A model generated the notes under the pieces. The model was not told where the DNA came from. It made no database searches and saw only the letters and a program-made list of their open reading frames with translations. Made by a program: the position numbers and the translations under genes. DNA of 9,292 bases. It comes from Bacteroidales bacterium UBA3724 (GTDB taxonomy: Bacteria > Bacteroidota > Bacteroidia > Bacteroidales > P3). This document shows positions 1 through 6,642 of this stretch, piece by piece. How positions within the stretch are numbered: position 1 is the stretch's first letter; the number at the start of each line of letters is the position of its first letter. Location of the stretch: the NCBI GenBank assembly GCA_002371315.1, contig DFHL01000117.1, forward strand, positions 1-9,292, in the 5' to 3' direction.

Positions 1-1877
1 TATCCCGGAGGCGCACCGATGAGGCGCGACACGGCGAACTTCTCCATATATTCGCTCATATCGATGCGGATCATCGACTGCTCGCTGTCGAACAGATACT
101 TGGCCAGAACCTTGGTCAAATAAGTCTTGCCGACACCTGTCGGGCCGAGGAAGATAAAGGTTCCGATGGGCTTGTTGGGATCCTTGAGGCCGGCACGGTT
201 GCGGCGTATGGCCTTGGCAATCTTGCGAATGGCCTCATCCTGACCCACCACCGAGCCCTGCAGCTCGTCCTCCATACGCAGCAGGCGCGTACCCTCGTTC
301 TGCGCGATGCGCTGAACGGGAACGCCGGTCATCATAGCCACCACCTCGGCCACGTCGTTTTCGGTGACGGGCACGCGGTTGTCGCGCTCCTCCTCCTCAA
401 AGGCGCGACGCATATCGTCGAGCTGCGCCGTCAGTTCGCGCTCCTGGTCGCGCAGTGCCGCCGCCTCGTTGTAGCTCTTCTGGGCCAGGACGGCTTTCTT
501 CTGCTTCACCACATCGGCAATCTGCTGCTCCATATCGAGAATCTGCTGCGGCACACGCACATTGGCGATGCGTACGCGCGCGCCGGCCTCGTCCATAGCG
601 TCGATAGCCTTGTCGGGCAGCAGTCGGTCGCTGACGTAGCGCTCGGTCAGGCTGATGCAGGCCTTCAGCGCGTCGTCGGTGTAGCGCACCAGGTGGTGGT
701 CCTCGTATTTGTCGCGTATATTGTTCAGGATTTCAAGGGTTTCTTCGGCCGTGGTGGCTTCGACCAGCACCTTCTGGAAGCGGCGTTCGAGGGCGCCGTC
801 CTTCTCGATATACTGGCGGTATTCGTCGAGGGTCGTGGCACCGATGCACTGGATTTCGCCGCGGGCCAGGGCGGGCTTGAACATATTCGACGCGTCGAGC
901 GAGCCGCTGGCGCTGCCGGCGCCGACGATGGTGTGTATTTCGTCGATGAAGAGGATGATATTCGGATTGTGCTCAAGCTCGTTGAGGATGGCCTTCATAC
1001 GCTCCTCGAACTGGCCGCGATACTTCGTGCCGGCCACGAGCGAAGCCAAATCGAGCGACACTACTCGCTTGTGGTACAGCGTGCGGGGCACCTTGCCTTC
1101 AACTATCCGTTGAGCCAGACCCTCGGCCAGCGCCGACTTGCCCACGCCCGGCTCGCCGATGAGCACGGGGTTGTTCTTCTTGCGGCGGCTCAGGATCTGC
1201 GCCACGCGCTCCAGCTCCTTGGCGCGTCCCACGATGGGGTCCAGGCGGCCCTCCTCGGCGGCTTTGGTCAGGTCGCGTCCAAAGTTTTCGAGGGCAGGGG
1301 TTTTGCTGTTCTTGCCGGTCTCGGTGCGCTGCGGCTCGTCGGGGTTGGCATACGGGTAGTCGTCGTCATCGTCGTCGCCGATGTCGAAGCGCGGATTGAA
1401 GGCGTCGGCAGCGTCGCGGTCGCCGCTTTCGTTGTCGGCGCGGCTGGATTTCAGCAGGTTGAAGAACTTGTTGTAGTTCACCCCCTCGCGGTCCAGCAGG
1501 CGTGCGGCCACGTTTTCGCCCTCCATCAGGATGGCCAGCACCAGGTGTTCGGTCTTGATTTCGGGCTCTTTAAGCTTGGTCGACTCGAGAAAAGCCAGAC
1601 GCAGCACCTTCTCGGTCTGCTTGAGCATCGGAATTTCGCTTTCCTCGCTATAGGTTATGTTGGTCTGCTGGCGTCCGATGGCCGACTCAATGCGCGTTTT
1701 CATTTCCTGCATATCGATCCCCATCTGGCCCAGCATTTTGTAGGCCGAGCAGTCGGGTTCGCGGACGATGCCGAGGAACAGATGCTCGACGCCGATGTGT
1801 CCGTTTTTGAGTCTTATGGCCTCGTCGCGGCTGTTTGCGATGACCTTTTTGCTGTTTTTGCTTAGCTTAGCTTCCAT
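1..1877 (-). CDS. clpC: ATP-dependent Clp protease ATP-binding subunit ClpC (partial, C-terminus beyond the left edge)
   Basis: AAA+ unfoldase; in this family it unfolds substrates in the cytoplasm and feeds them to ClpP. The window holds 625 codons of a protein usually about 820-860 long. It starts MEAKLSKNSKKV and has a double Clp N-domain (about 1-145), then an acidic linker with six consecutive Asp (about 168-173). The first AAA+ domain shows Walker A GEPGVGKS (Lys247), pore loop GTKYRG (Tyr286) and Walker B FIDE (Asp312, Glu313). A short middle domain with a UVR-like stretch (NEAAALRDQERELTAQL) follows, which favours ClpC over ClpB, whose middle domain is much longer. The second Walker A is GPTGVGKT (Lys584). 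The frame stays open to the edge at GAPPGY, so the ClpP-docking loop cannot be checked. The ATG at 1877 is the first start and gives the standard N-terminus. Transcribed divergently from gyrA. Confidence 0.95.
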   Translation of the reverse strand, partial: MEAKLSKNSKKVIANSRDEAIRLKNGHIGVEHLFLGIVREPDCSAYKMLGQMGIDMQEMKTRIESAIGRQQTNITYSEESEIPMLKQTEKVLRLAFLESTKLKEPEIKTEHLVLAILMEGENVAARLLDREGVNYNKFFNLLKSSRADNESGDRDAADAFNPRFDIGDDDDDDYPYANPDEPQRTETGKNSKTPALENFGRDLTKAAEEGRLDPIVGRAKELERVAQILSRRKKNNPVLIGEPGVGKSALAEGLAQRIVEGKVPRTLYHKRVVSLDLASLVAGTKYRGQFEERMKAILNELEHNPNIILFIDEIHTIVGAGSASGSLDASNMFKPALARGEIQCIGATTLDEYRQYIEKDGALERRFQKVLVEATTAEETLEILNNIRDKYEDHHLVRYTDDALKACISLTERYVSDRLLPDKAIDAMDEAGARVRIANVRVPQQILDMEQQIADVVKQKKAVLAQKSYNEAAALRDQERELTAQLDDMRRAFEEEERDNRVPVTENDVAEVVAMMTGVPVQRIAQNEGTRLLRMEDELQGSVVGQDEAIRKIAKAIRRNRAGLKDPNKPIGTFIFLGPTGVGKTYLTKVLAKYLFDSEQSMIRIDMSEYMEKFAVSRLIGAPPG

Positions 1878-1935
1878 TTAATGTATTATATGTCAGTACG
1901 TTGGGAGTAAAAAGCGATGTTACGCTTTCAGGTTT

Positions 1936-1965
1936 CAAAATTACTACAAATTAAGCACCTGCAAG
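1936..1965 (-). promoter_or_regulatory. Predicted clpC promoter (Bacteroidota sigma-A type)
   Basis: On the minus strand, TAATTTTG (1943-1936) matches the Bacteroidota -7 consensus TAnnTTTG exactly. An upstream CTTG (1965-1962) can act as the -33 element, with 18 bases between TTG and the -7 box. Transcription would start near 1928-1930, giving a leader of about 50 nt before the clpC ATG. The consensus is established for the phylum; the assignment here is from sequence alone. Confidence 0.6.
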
Positions 1966-2008
1966 AATGATGCCAAACATTGTTTTCAACAGTGGCGTGT
2001 GAATAGCG

Positions 2009-2025
2009 ACTGACAAAATGTCAGT
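2009..2025. promoter_or_regulatory. Palindromic candidate operator, copy 1 (clpC-proximal)
   Basis: A perfect inverted repeat with 7-bp arms, ACTGACA-AAA-TGTCAGT. The same 17-base string (2010-2026) recurs at 2250-2266. It lies about 44 bp upstream of the predicted clpC -33 element, a position more typical of an activator or of a looping repressor than of steric block. A matching half-site ATGTCAGT is at 1890-1897, in the clpC leader. I cannot name the regulator; a dimeric helix-turn-helix protein is inferred. Confidence 0.55.
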
Positions 2026-2133
2026 TCCAGTCCCGAGCGGAAACCGCCCCCGCGAAGCCGGAAAAAACAGTTCGAAAACGGCAAAAAAGGGCCAAAAATC
2101 CGCTTCCGTAAAAGCCACAAAGCCAGGACCATC

Positions 2134-2188
2134 TTCTTATCAAGTTCTACTCAACTTCTTACCCCCTTCTACCCACGTTCTACGCCAG
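2134..2188. repeat. 11-bp tandem array, five units
   Basis: TTCT(A/T)-type units begin at 2134, 2145, 2156, 2167 and 2178, each exactly 11 bp apart: TTCTTATCAAG, TTCTACTCAAC, TTCTTACCCCC, TTCTACCCACG, TTCTACGCCAG. The first 5-6 bases are conserved and the rest drifts. An inverted unit follows at once (GTAGAA, 2188-2193), so the last unit forms TTCTAC-GCCA-GTAGAA, and longer arms ACCATCTTCT (2128-2137) and AGAAGATGGT (2190-2199) enclose the whole array. One unit per helical turn puts every TTCT on about the same face of the DNA. Confidence 0.75.
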
Positions 2189-2249
2189 TAGAAGATGGTA
2201 AGGCTTTCGCAAGGATGGGGCAGGGGCGGGGTGCTGCGGAGGGCGGGAC

Positions 2250-2264
2250 CTGACAAAATGTCAG
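2250..2264. promoter_or_regulatory. Palindromic candidate operator, copy 2 (gyrA-proximal)
   Basis: A perfect inverted repeat with 6-bp arms, CTGACA-AAA-TGTCAG, identical to copy 1 over 17 bases (2250-2266) and exactly 240 bp from it. It is about 105 bp upstream of the gyrA -7 box and directly follows a G-rich tract. On the plus strand it runs into a T-tract (2265-2272), so a hairpin terminator is an alternative reading, but the 3-base loop, the 6-bp stem and the absence of an upstream plus-strand gene argue for a protein-binding site. Confidence 0.5.
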
Positions 2265-2368
2265 TTTTTTTTCGCCGCCCGGCGAGGGCAAAAAATTTCA
2301 ACTGTCGGGTGTGGAAAAGTTTTTCCTTAAATAAACATAAAAGCCGCCCGCGTTCGGCGGAAAAATCG

Positions 2369-2376
2369 TAACTTTG
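2369..2376 (+). promoter_or_regulatory. Predicted gyrA promoter -7 element
   Basis: TAACTTTG matches the Bacteroidota -7 consensus TAnnTTTG exactly and has the frequent following C. Transcription would start near 2382-2385, giving a leader of roughly 60 nt. No TTG-type -33 element is visible at the usual distance; that stretch holds a GC-rich inverted repeat (CCGCC 2344-2348, GGCGG 2356-2360). Confidence 0.6.
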
Positions 2377-2442
2377 CGTCCTAAATAATAATGTAACCAT
2401 TTTATTTATTAATTTGAAAACCACTGATTAAAATATAACTGA

Positions 2443-5022
2443 ATGGTATCAGAAAACGAAAAAATAACACAAGTCGACATTGAAACCGAGATGAAATCGG
2501 CCTATATCGACTATGCTATGTCGGTTATCGTGTCGCGAGCGCTGCCCGATGTGCGCGACGGCCTGAAGCCTGTCCACCGCCGCATACTGTACGCGATGAA
2601 CGATATGGGACTTTATTACAACACAGCCTACAAGAAATCGGCCACCGTGGTCGGCGAGGTGCTGGGCAAGTACCATCCCCACGGCGACTCGTCGGTCTAC
2701 GGCGCTATGGTGCGCCTGGCCCAGCCCTGGGCAATGCGCTATATGCTGGTCGACGGACAGGGCAACTTCGGTTCGATCGACGGCGACGGTGCCGCAGCAA
2801 TGCGTTACACCGAGGCCCGTATGAAGCAGATTACGAACGAGATGCTTGCCGATATCGACAAGGAAACCGTCGATATGATGCCTACCTACGACAACGACCG
2901 CGAGGAGCCCACCGTGCTGCCGGCCAAGATACCGAACCTGCTCATCAACGGCTCGAACGGCATTGCCGTGGGTATGGCCACCAATATGCCTACCCACAAC
3001 CTGCGCGAGGTGCTGAACGGATGCATCGCCTATATCGACAATCCTGACATCACCATCGATGAGCTGATGAAGTACATCGTGGCCCCCGACTTCCCGGGCG
3101 GCGGCATCATCTATGGCTACAACGGTGTGCGCGAGGCCTTTACGACGGGACGCGGCTCGGTGGTGCTGCGTGCCGAAACGTCGTTCGAAACCGACAGCAA
3201 GGGCCGCGAAATGATTGTGGCCCACTCGATTCCGTACAACGTCAACAAGTCGGAAATGATCAAAAAGCAGGCCCAGCTGGTCAAGGACGGCAAGATTGTG
3301 GGCATCACCGACATACGCGACGAATCGGACAAGGACGGCATCCGCGTGGTGTACTATCTGCGCCACGACGTGGTGCCCAACATCGTACTGAACAAGCTCT
3401 TCCAGCTTTCCGACCTGCAGACCTCGTTTGCCGTCAACAACATCGCACTGGTCAAAGGGCGTCCGCAACTGCTTAACCTCAAAGACCTTATCAAATGCTT
3501 TGTGGAGCACCGCGAGGACGTCGTCACCCGTCGCACACGCTTCGAGATGGCCGAGGCCGAAAAGCGTGCCCACATCCTGCAAGGCTTGATCAAGATGCTG
3601 GACATCCTGGACGAGGTCATCGCCCTCATCCGCCGGTCGGAGACCCAGGACGAGGCCCGCGTCGCAATGATGGACACCTGGGGCTTCAGCGACCTGCAGG
3701 CCCGCGCCATCATAGCTATGCGCCTCGGACAGCTGACGCGCCAGAACCGCATCGAACTGCAGTCCGAATACGACGAGAAGATGGCCTTCATCGAGCACTG
3801 CAAGGAAATCCTGGCCAACCACGATGTCCTGATGGGCGTCATCAAGGACGAGCTGGCCGAGATACGCGACAAGTACGGCGACGACCGCCGCACCCGCATC
3901 GAATTCGACGCGTCGAACTTCAGCATCGAGGATATGATTGCCGACGACAAGGTGGTCATCACCATCTCGCATATGGGCTACATCAAGCGCACCCTGCTGG
4001 CCGAATACCGCACGCAGAGCAGGGGAGGTGTCGGCTCGCGAGGCAGCTCGGTACGCAACGAGGATTTTGTGGAGCATATCTTTATGGCTACCAACCACAA
4101 CTACATTCTTTTCTTCACCGAGAAGGGCCGCTGCTACTGGAAACGTGCCTTCGAAATCCCCGAAGGCGGCAAGGACTCGAAGGGCCGCGCCATACTGAAC
4201 CTTATCAGCATTGAGTCGGACGACAAGGTGAAAGCCTACGTCAACGTACTGAACCTGAAGGACGAAGAGTATCTGAAAAACCATTACATCGTTCTTTGCA
4301 CCAAGAACGGCATCATCAAGAAGACCAGCCTCGAGGCCTATTCGCGCCCGCGCACCAACGGCATCATCGCCGTGGGCATCCGCGAGGGCGACGAGCTGCT
4401 TACCGCACGCCTGACCGACGGCAACAGCGAACTGCTTATCGCGTCGCGCCAAGGCAAGGTGGTGCGCTGCTCGGAAGAGGAATTCCGCGAAATGGGCCGT
4501 GGCGCTTCGGGCGTCAAAGGCATCACCCTTGAGCCGCAGGACGACGCTGTCATCAGTATGCTCTGCACCAACAACGAGGAGGACGACATCCTTGTGGTGA
4601 GCGAAAACGGCTTCGGCAAGCGTTCGCAACTCAAATACGACCCCGAAAAGAACCAGGGCTACCGTCCCACTCACCGCGGCGGCAAGGGCGTTATGACGAT
4701 GAAAGTTACCGACAAGACCGGCGGCATTGTGGCCATCGAGAATGTCACCGACGACAACGACCTGATGATCATCAACCGCTCGGGCGTTACAATCCGTATG
4801 CATATCGCCGACCTGCGCGTGCTGGGTCGCAACACGCAGGGTGTCAAGCTCATCAACCTGCGCGGCAAAGACAGCATTGCCTCGATAACCAAAGTCGATG
4901 CTGAACCCGACGAGATTGAAAACGAGGCCGATGCAACAGCCGAAGGCATCATAGCGGAAGGGGAGACCCCAACGACGACGGAAACGGAAGGGGAGACCCA
5001 GCAGAATGAAGATCAGGAATAA
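2443..5022 (+). CDS. gyrA: DNA gyrase subunit A
   Basis: The breakage-reunion subunit of gyrase, which works with GyrB to introduce negative supercoils using ATP. The 859 residues fit a GyrA. The N-terminal winged-helix region has the catalytic Tyr122 in AAMRYTEAR, numbered exactly as in E. coli. The quinolone region reads HPHGDSSVYGAMVR with Ser83 intact and Gly at position 87, where E. coli has Asp. Tower and coiled-coil regions run to about residue 490. A GyrA box QSRGGVG (525-531) opens the C-terminal beta-pinwheel and supports GyrA rather than ParC. The last 40 residues or so are acidic and low in complexity, with an in-frame repeat of a 15-bp unit (4955-4969 and 4985-4999). The ATG is the first in frame and gives the usual start (MVSENEKITQVDIETEM). 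Its own promoter lies upstream and a terminator-like hairpin downstream. Confidence 0.98.
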   Translation: MVSENEKITQVDIETEMKSAYIDYAMSVIVSRALPDVRDGLKPVHRRILYAMNDMGLYYNTAYKKSATVVGEVLGKYHPHGDSSVYGAMVRLAQPWAMRYMLVDGQGNFGSIDGDGAAAMRYTEARMKQITNEMLADIDKETVDMMPTYDNDREEPTVLPAKIPNLLINGSNGIAVGMATNMPTHNLREVLNGCIAYIDNPDITIDELMKYIVAPDFPGGGIIYGYNGVREAFTTGRGSVVLRAETSFETDSKGREMIVAHSIPYNVNKSEMIKKQAQLVKDGKIVGITDIRDESDKDGIRVVYYLRHDVVPNIVLNKLFQLSDLQTSFAVNNIALVKGRPQLLNLKDLIKCFVEHREDVVTRRTRFEMAEAEKRAHILQGLIKMLDILDEVIALIRRSETQDEARVAMMDTWGFSDLQARAIIAMRLGQLTRQNRIELQSEYDEKMAFIEHCKEILANHDVLMGVIKDELAEIRDKYGDDRRTRIEFDASNFSIEDMIADDKVVITISHMGYIKRTLLAEYRTQSRGGVGSRGSSVRNEDFVEHIFMATNHNYILFFTEKGRCYWKRAFEIPEGGKDSKGRAILNLISIESDDKVKAYVNVLNLKDEEYLKNHYIVLCTKNGIIKKTSLEAYSRPRTNGIIAVGIREGDELLTARLTDGNSELLIASRQGKVVRCSEEEFREMGRGASGVKGITLEPQDDAVISMLCTNNEEDDILVVSENGFGKRSQLKYDPEKNQGYRPTHRGGKGVMTMKVTDKTGGIVAIENVTDDNDLMIINRSGVTIRMHIADLRVLGRNTQGVKLINLRGKDSIASITKVDAEPDEIENEADATAEGIIAEGETPTTTETEGETQQNEDQE

Positions 5023-5030
5023 TATGGGAG

Positions 5031-5059
5031 CTGTTTTGATTCATTCAAAACAGTTTCTT
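5031..5059 (+). terminator. Hairpin after gyrA, probable terminator
   Basis: A perfect 9-bp stem CTGTTTTGA (5031-5039) / TCAAAACAG (5045-5053) with a 5-base loop, followed by TTTCTT. It starts 8 bases past the gyrA stop. The stem is AT-rich and the T-run is interrupted, so termination may be partial and some transcripts may read into the TPR gene. Confidence 0.55.
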
Positions 5060-5137
5060 AATTAATCTTAAACAGATAAATAAATTCAAACCTGCAAAGA
5101 CAAAATAGAAAAATAACATTTAAACAAAATATCGAAA

Positions 5138-6388
5138 ATGAAAAAAATTGCATTGTTTACAGCGCTTCTCTCTCTCGGCTTAGCCGTTAACGCGCAGACC
5201 CTCAACGTTCAGAGTGCAATGTCGGACCTGAAAAGAGGCTACTTAAACAAAGCCAAGGTCGCAATCGACAAAGCCTGCGTACACGAGGACACCAAAGACG
5301 ACTCCAAAACGTGGTACTATGCTGGCCTGATATACAGTATGATAGGCGACGCTGCCACCGACCCGCAGTCGAAATACAAGAAGTACAAGGACCTGGATCC
5401 CGACTGGTGTCAGAAGGCTTACGACGCCGCTATGCGTTGCAAGGAACTGGACAAGGCCGGCGACTATGACCTTAAATATATCTTCAGCAAAGTGGGCTCG
5501 ACCTACTACAGCAAGAGCATCGACCTTTTCAATGAACGCAACTACAAGGATGCTCTCGAACTCAGCGACAAGGCCGCCAAAGTGCTGAACAACTCGGGCG
5601 ACCCGGATCTGTCGAATGAATCGATCTATATTGCCGGCTACTGCTGCCATATGCTGAAGGACAACGACGGCGTGAAAAAATACTATGGTCCGCTTGTCCG
5701 CAAAAACAAGATTAAAGACGATTTCAAACCCAGAATGCAGTTCGTCTACAGAACTATGTATGAGCTCTATAAGGAGCTTAAAGATACCGCCAACGTCATC
5801 AAGACCGCTGAGCGCTACACCAAGGTGATGCCCGAAGACCCCGCCGCCAACCTGCTGCTGGCCAACGCATACATCTGGACTGGCAACAACACCAAGGCTA
5901 TCGAGCTGGCCAACAAGGCTATCCAGGAGACAAGCAACACGCCCAACTACTACAAATGGCTCTGCGCTGCCGCCGGTATCTACGAGCAGACTGGCGATTT
6001 TGCCACGGCTGAAGCCAAATATAAAGAGTCGTCGCAAATCCAGCCTAACCAGATGGAAGCCAATTCGGGTATGGGTTCGATGCTTTTCAAACGCGCTTAC
6101 GAAAAGGACCAGGCTATCGAAAAACTTGGCTATTCGGAAGAAGACGAGGTTATCGCAAAGAAGCTTTCGGAAGAGCGCAATGAATTTCTGAAACAGGCTA
6201 TCCCGTATTTCAAGGCAGCCATCAGCTACATCGACGGTCTGTCGGATGACGAGCAAGCCCAAAATCGTCCGCAACTGTACAGCTGCCTGCGCACGCTGAA
6301 CACTTGCTACATCACGCTCGAAATGTACGACGACTCGAAGCTTATCAAAGCTCGCCTCGACAAGATCGAATCTGGTGCCAACAACTAA
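5138..6388 (+). CDS. Exported tetratricopeptide-repeat protein of unknown function
   Basis: A 416-residue protein with a clear Sec signal peptide: MKK, a hydrophobic stretch (4-17), and a signal-peptidase I site after VNA (Ala19/Gln20). There is no lipobox Cys, so it is probably periplasmic. The rest is helical and rich in Lys, Asp, Tyr and Ala. TPR-like helix pairs are clearest at about 235-268 (NLLLANAYIWTGNNTKAIEL) and 272-304 (AAGIYEQTGDFATAEAKYKE), with weaker ones at about 120-150, 345-365 and 380-410. TPR folds usually serve as protein-binding scaffolds; no catalytic motif is seen. The start is the first ATG and is fixed by the signal peptide. It lies 115 bp downstream of gyrA, and I see no clear -7 element in the gap. 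Its coding sequence looks less G+C-rich than gyrA. The partner and role are unknown. Confidence 0.88.
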   Translation: MKKIALFTALLSLGLAVNAQTLNVQSAMSDLKRGYLNKAKVAIDKACVHEDTKDDSKTWYYAGLIYSMIGDAATDPQSKYKKYKDLDPDWCQKAYDAAMRCKELDKAGDYDLKYIFSKVGSTYYSKSIDLFNERNYKDALELSDKAAKVLNNSGDPDLSNESIYIAGYCCHMLKDNDGVKKYYGPLVRKNKIKDDFKPRMQFVYRTMYELYKELKDTANVIKTAERYTKVMPEDPAANLLLANAYIWTGNNTKAIELANKAIQETSNTPNYYKWLCAAAGIYEQTGDFATAEAKYKESSQIQPNQMEANSGMGSMLFKRAYEKDQAIEKLGYSEEDEVIAKKLSEERNEFLKQAIPYFKAAISYIDGLSDDEQAQNRPQLYSCLRTLNTCYITLEMYDDSKLIKARLDKIESGANN

Positions 6389-6412
6389 ACCGTCATATTT
6401 TAAACGAATGTA

Positions 6413-6446
6413 AAAGGGGTGCTTCTAAGCATCCCTTTATTTTATT
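6413..6446 (+). terminator. Intrinsic terminator after the TPR gene
   Basis: A 10-bp stem AAAGGGGTGC (6413-6422) / GCATCCCTTT (6429-6438) with one G-U pair and a 6-base loop TTCTAA, followed by ATTTTATT. It starts 25 bases past the stop codon. The flanking A-run makes it plausible in both directions, so it may also stop leftward transcripts from the thioesterase gene. Confidence 0.75.
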
Positions 6447-6526
6447 CTCAAAATACCCTACTTAACATAATGGAAATTGATTTCAAAAAGGACGTTATGG
6501 GAATATGTGACATAAATTGAAACATT

Positions 6527-6552
6527 AAAGGCATCCTGGACGGGATGCCTTT
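6527..6552. terminator. Perfect hairpin in the convergent junction, possible terminator for the minus-strand operon
   Basis: Arms AAAGGCATCC (6527-6536) and GGATGCCTTT (6543-6552) pair perfectly over 10 bp around the loop TGGACG. It lies about 90 bases past the stop of the minus-strand thioesterase gene. On that strand it is followed by AATGTTTC rather than a solid T-run, so it is either a weak terminator or an RNA 3'-end stabiliser. Confidence 0.45.
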
Positions 6553-6592
6553 GAAATTTGGCCGGGTGCCTTTGTAATCTAAACAGGATGCC
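6543..6592. repeat. Three degenerate direct repeats of a GGATGCC unit
   Basis: GGATGCCTTTGAAAT (6543), GGGTGCCTTTGTAAT (6564) and GGATGCCGTTATGAT (6586) recur at 21- and 22-bp spacing. An inverted copy (AAAGGCATCC, 6527-6536) stands before the first and forms the hairpin with it. The stem of the TPR-gene terminator (GCATCCCTTT) is related in sequence. No transposase or terminal repeats lie nearby. Origin unknown. Confidence 0.55.
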
Positions 6593-6642
6593 GTTATGAT
6601 TTTAATTAATTGAAAATTATTTGGCAATCGTATCAGATTTTG

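Larger units (their letters stand above)
1878..2442. other. Divergent clpC-gyrA intergenic region, 565 bp, no gene recognised
   Basis: No convincing coding frame is present. The only open frame of note (94 codons, minus strand, 2424-2140) overlies the gyrA promoter, starts inside its leader and has low-complexity content, so I treat it as chance. The region holds the clpC promoter, the gyrA -7 element, two copies of an element containing CTGACA-AAA-TGTCAG (2010-2024 and 2250-2264), a run of phased A-tracts (2062-2098), an 11-bp tandem array (2134-2188), a G-run cluster (2217-2247), and short GC-rich inverted repeats at 2272-2285 and 2344-2360. A single DnaA-box-like TGTGGAAAA lies at 2310-2318. 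The size and density of elements are more than two simple constitutive promoters would need. Confidence 0.8.

Noticed and set aside
693..1865. A 390-codon plus-strand frame opposite clpC
   Set aside because: It is antisense to a clear ClpC with both Walker A motifs, and is rich in Val, Gly and Ala with no domain. The same codon-bias effect explains it.
2310..2318. A DnaA-box-like sequence (TGTGGAAAA), considered because gyrase genes can lie near oriC
   Set aside because: Only one box is present, with no cluster and no dnaA, dnaN or similar genes in the window.
2313..2326. The inverted repeat GGAAAA-GT-TTTTCC
   Set aside because: It is short and AT-rich, lies upstream of the predicted gyrA start, and has no second copy; chance is likely in A/T-run sequence.
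2140..2424. A 94-codon minus-strand frame upstream of gyrA
   Set aside because: It covers the gyrA -7 box and leader, the second palindrome, the G-run cluster and part of the 11-bp array. Its sequence resembles no protein I know and it has no promoter or ribosome site.
2449..4803. A 784-codon open frame on the strand opposite gyrA
   Set aside because: gyrA on the plus strand is unmistakable. The antisense frame stays open because G/C-ending codons make TTA, CTA and TCA rare, so few antisense stops arise. Its translation is His- and Val-rich and low in complexity, with no recognisable domain.
4955..4999. Possible tandem-repeat or mobile insertion at the gyrA 3' end
   Set aside because: There are only two copies of a 15-bp unit, in frame, within an acidic low-complexity tail. 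Local slippage explains it without a mobile element.
5243..6274. A 343-codon minus-strand frame opposite the TPR gene
   Set aside because: The plus-strand frame has a signal peptide, TPR helices and a terminator; the antisense frame has none of these.
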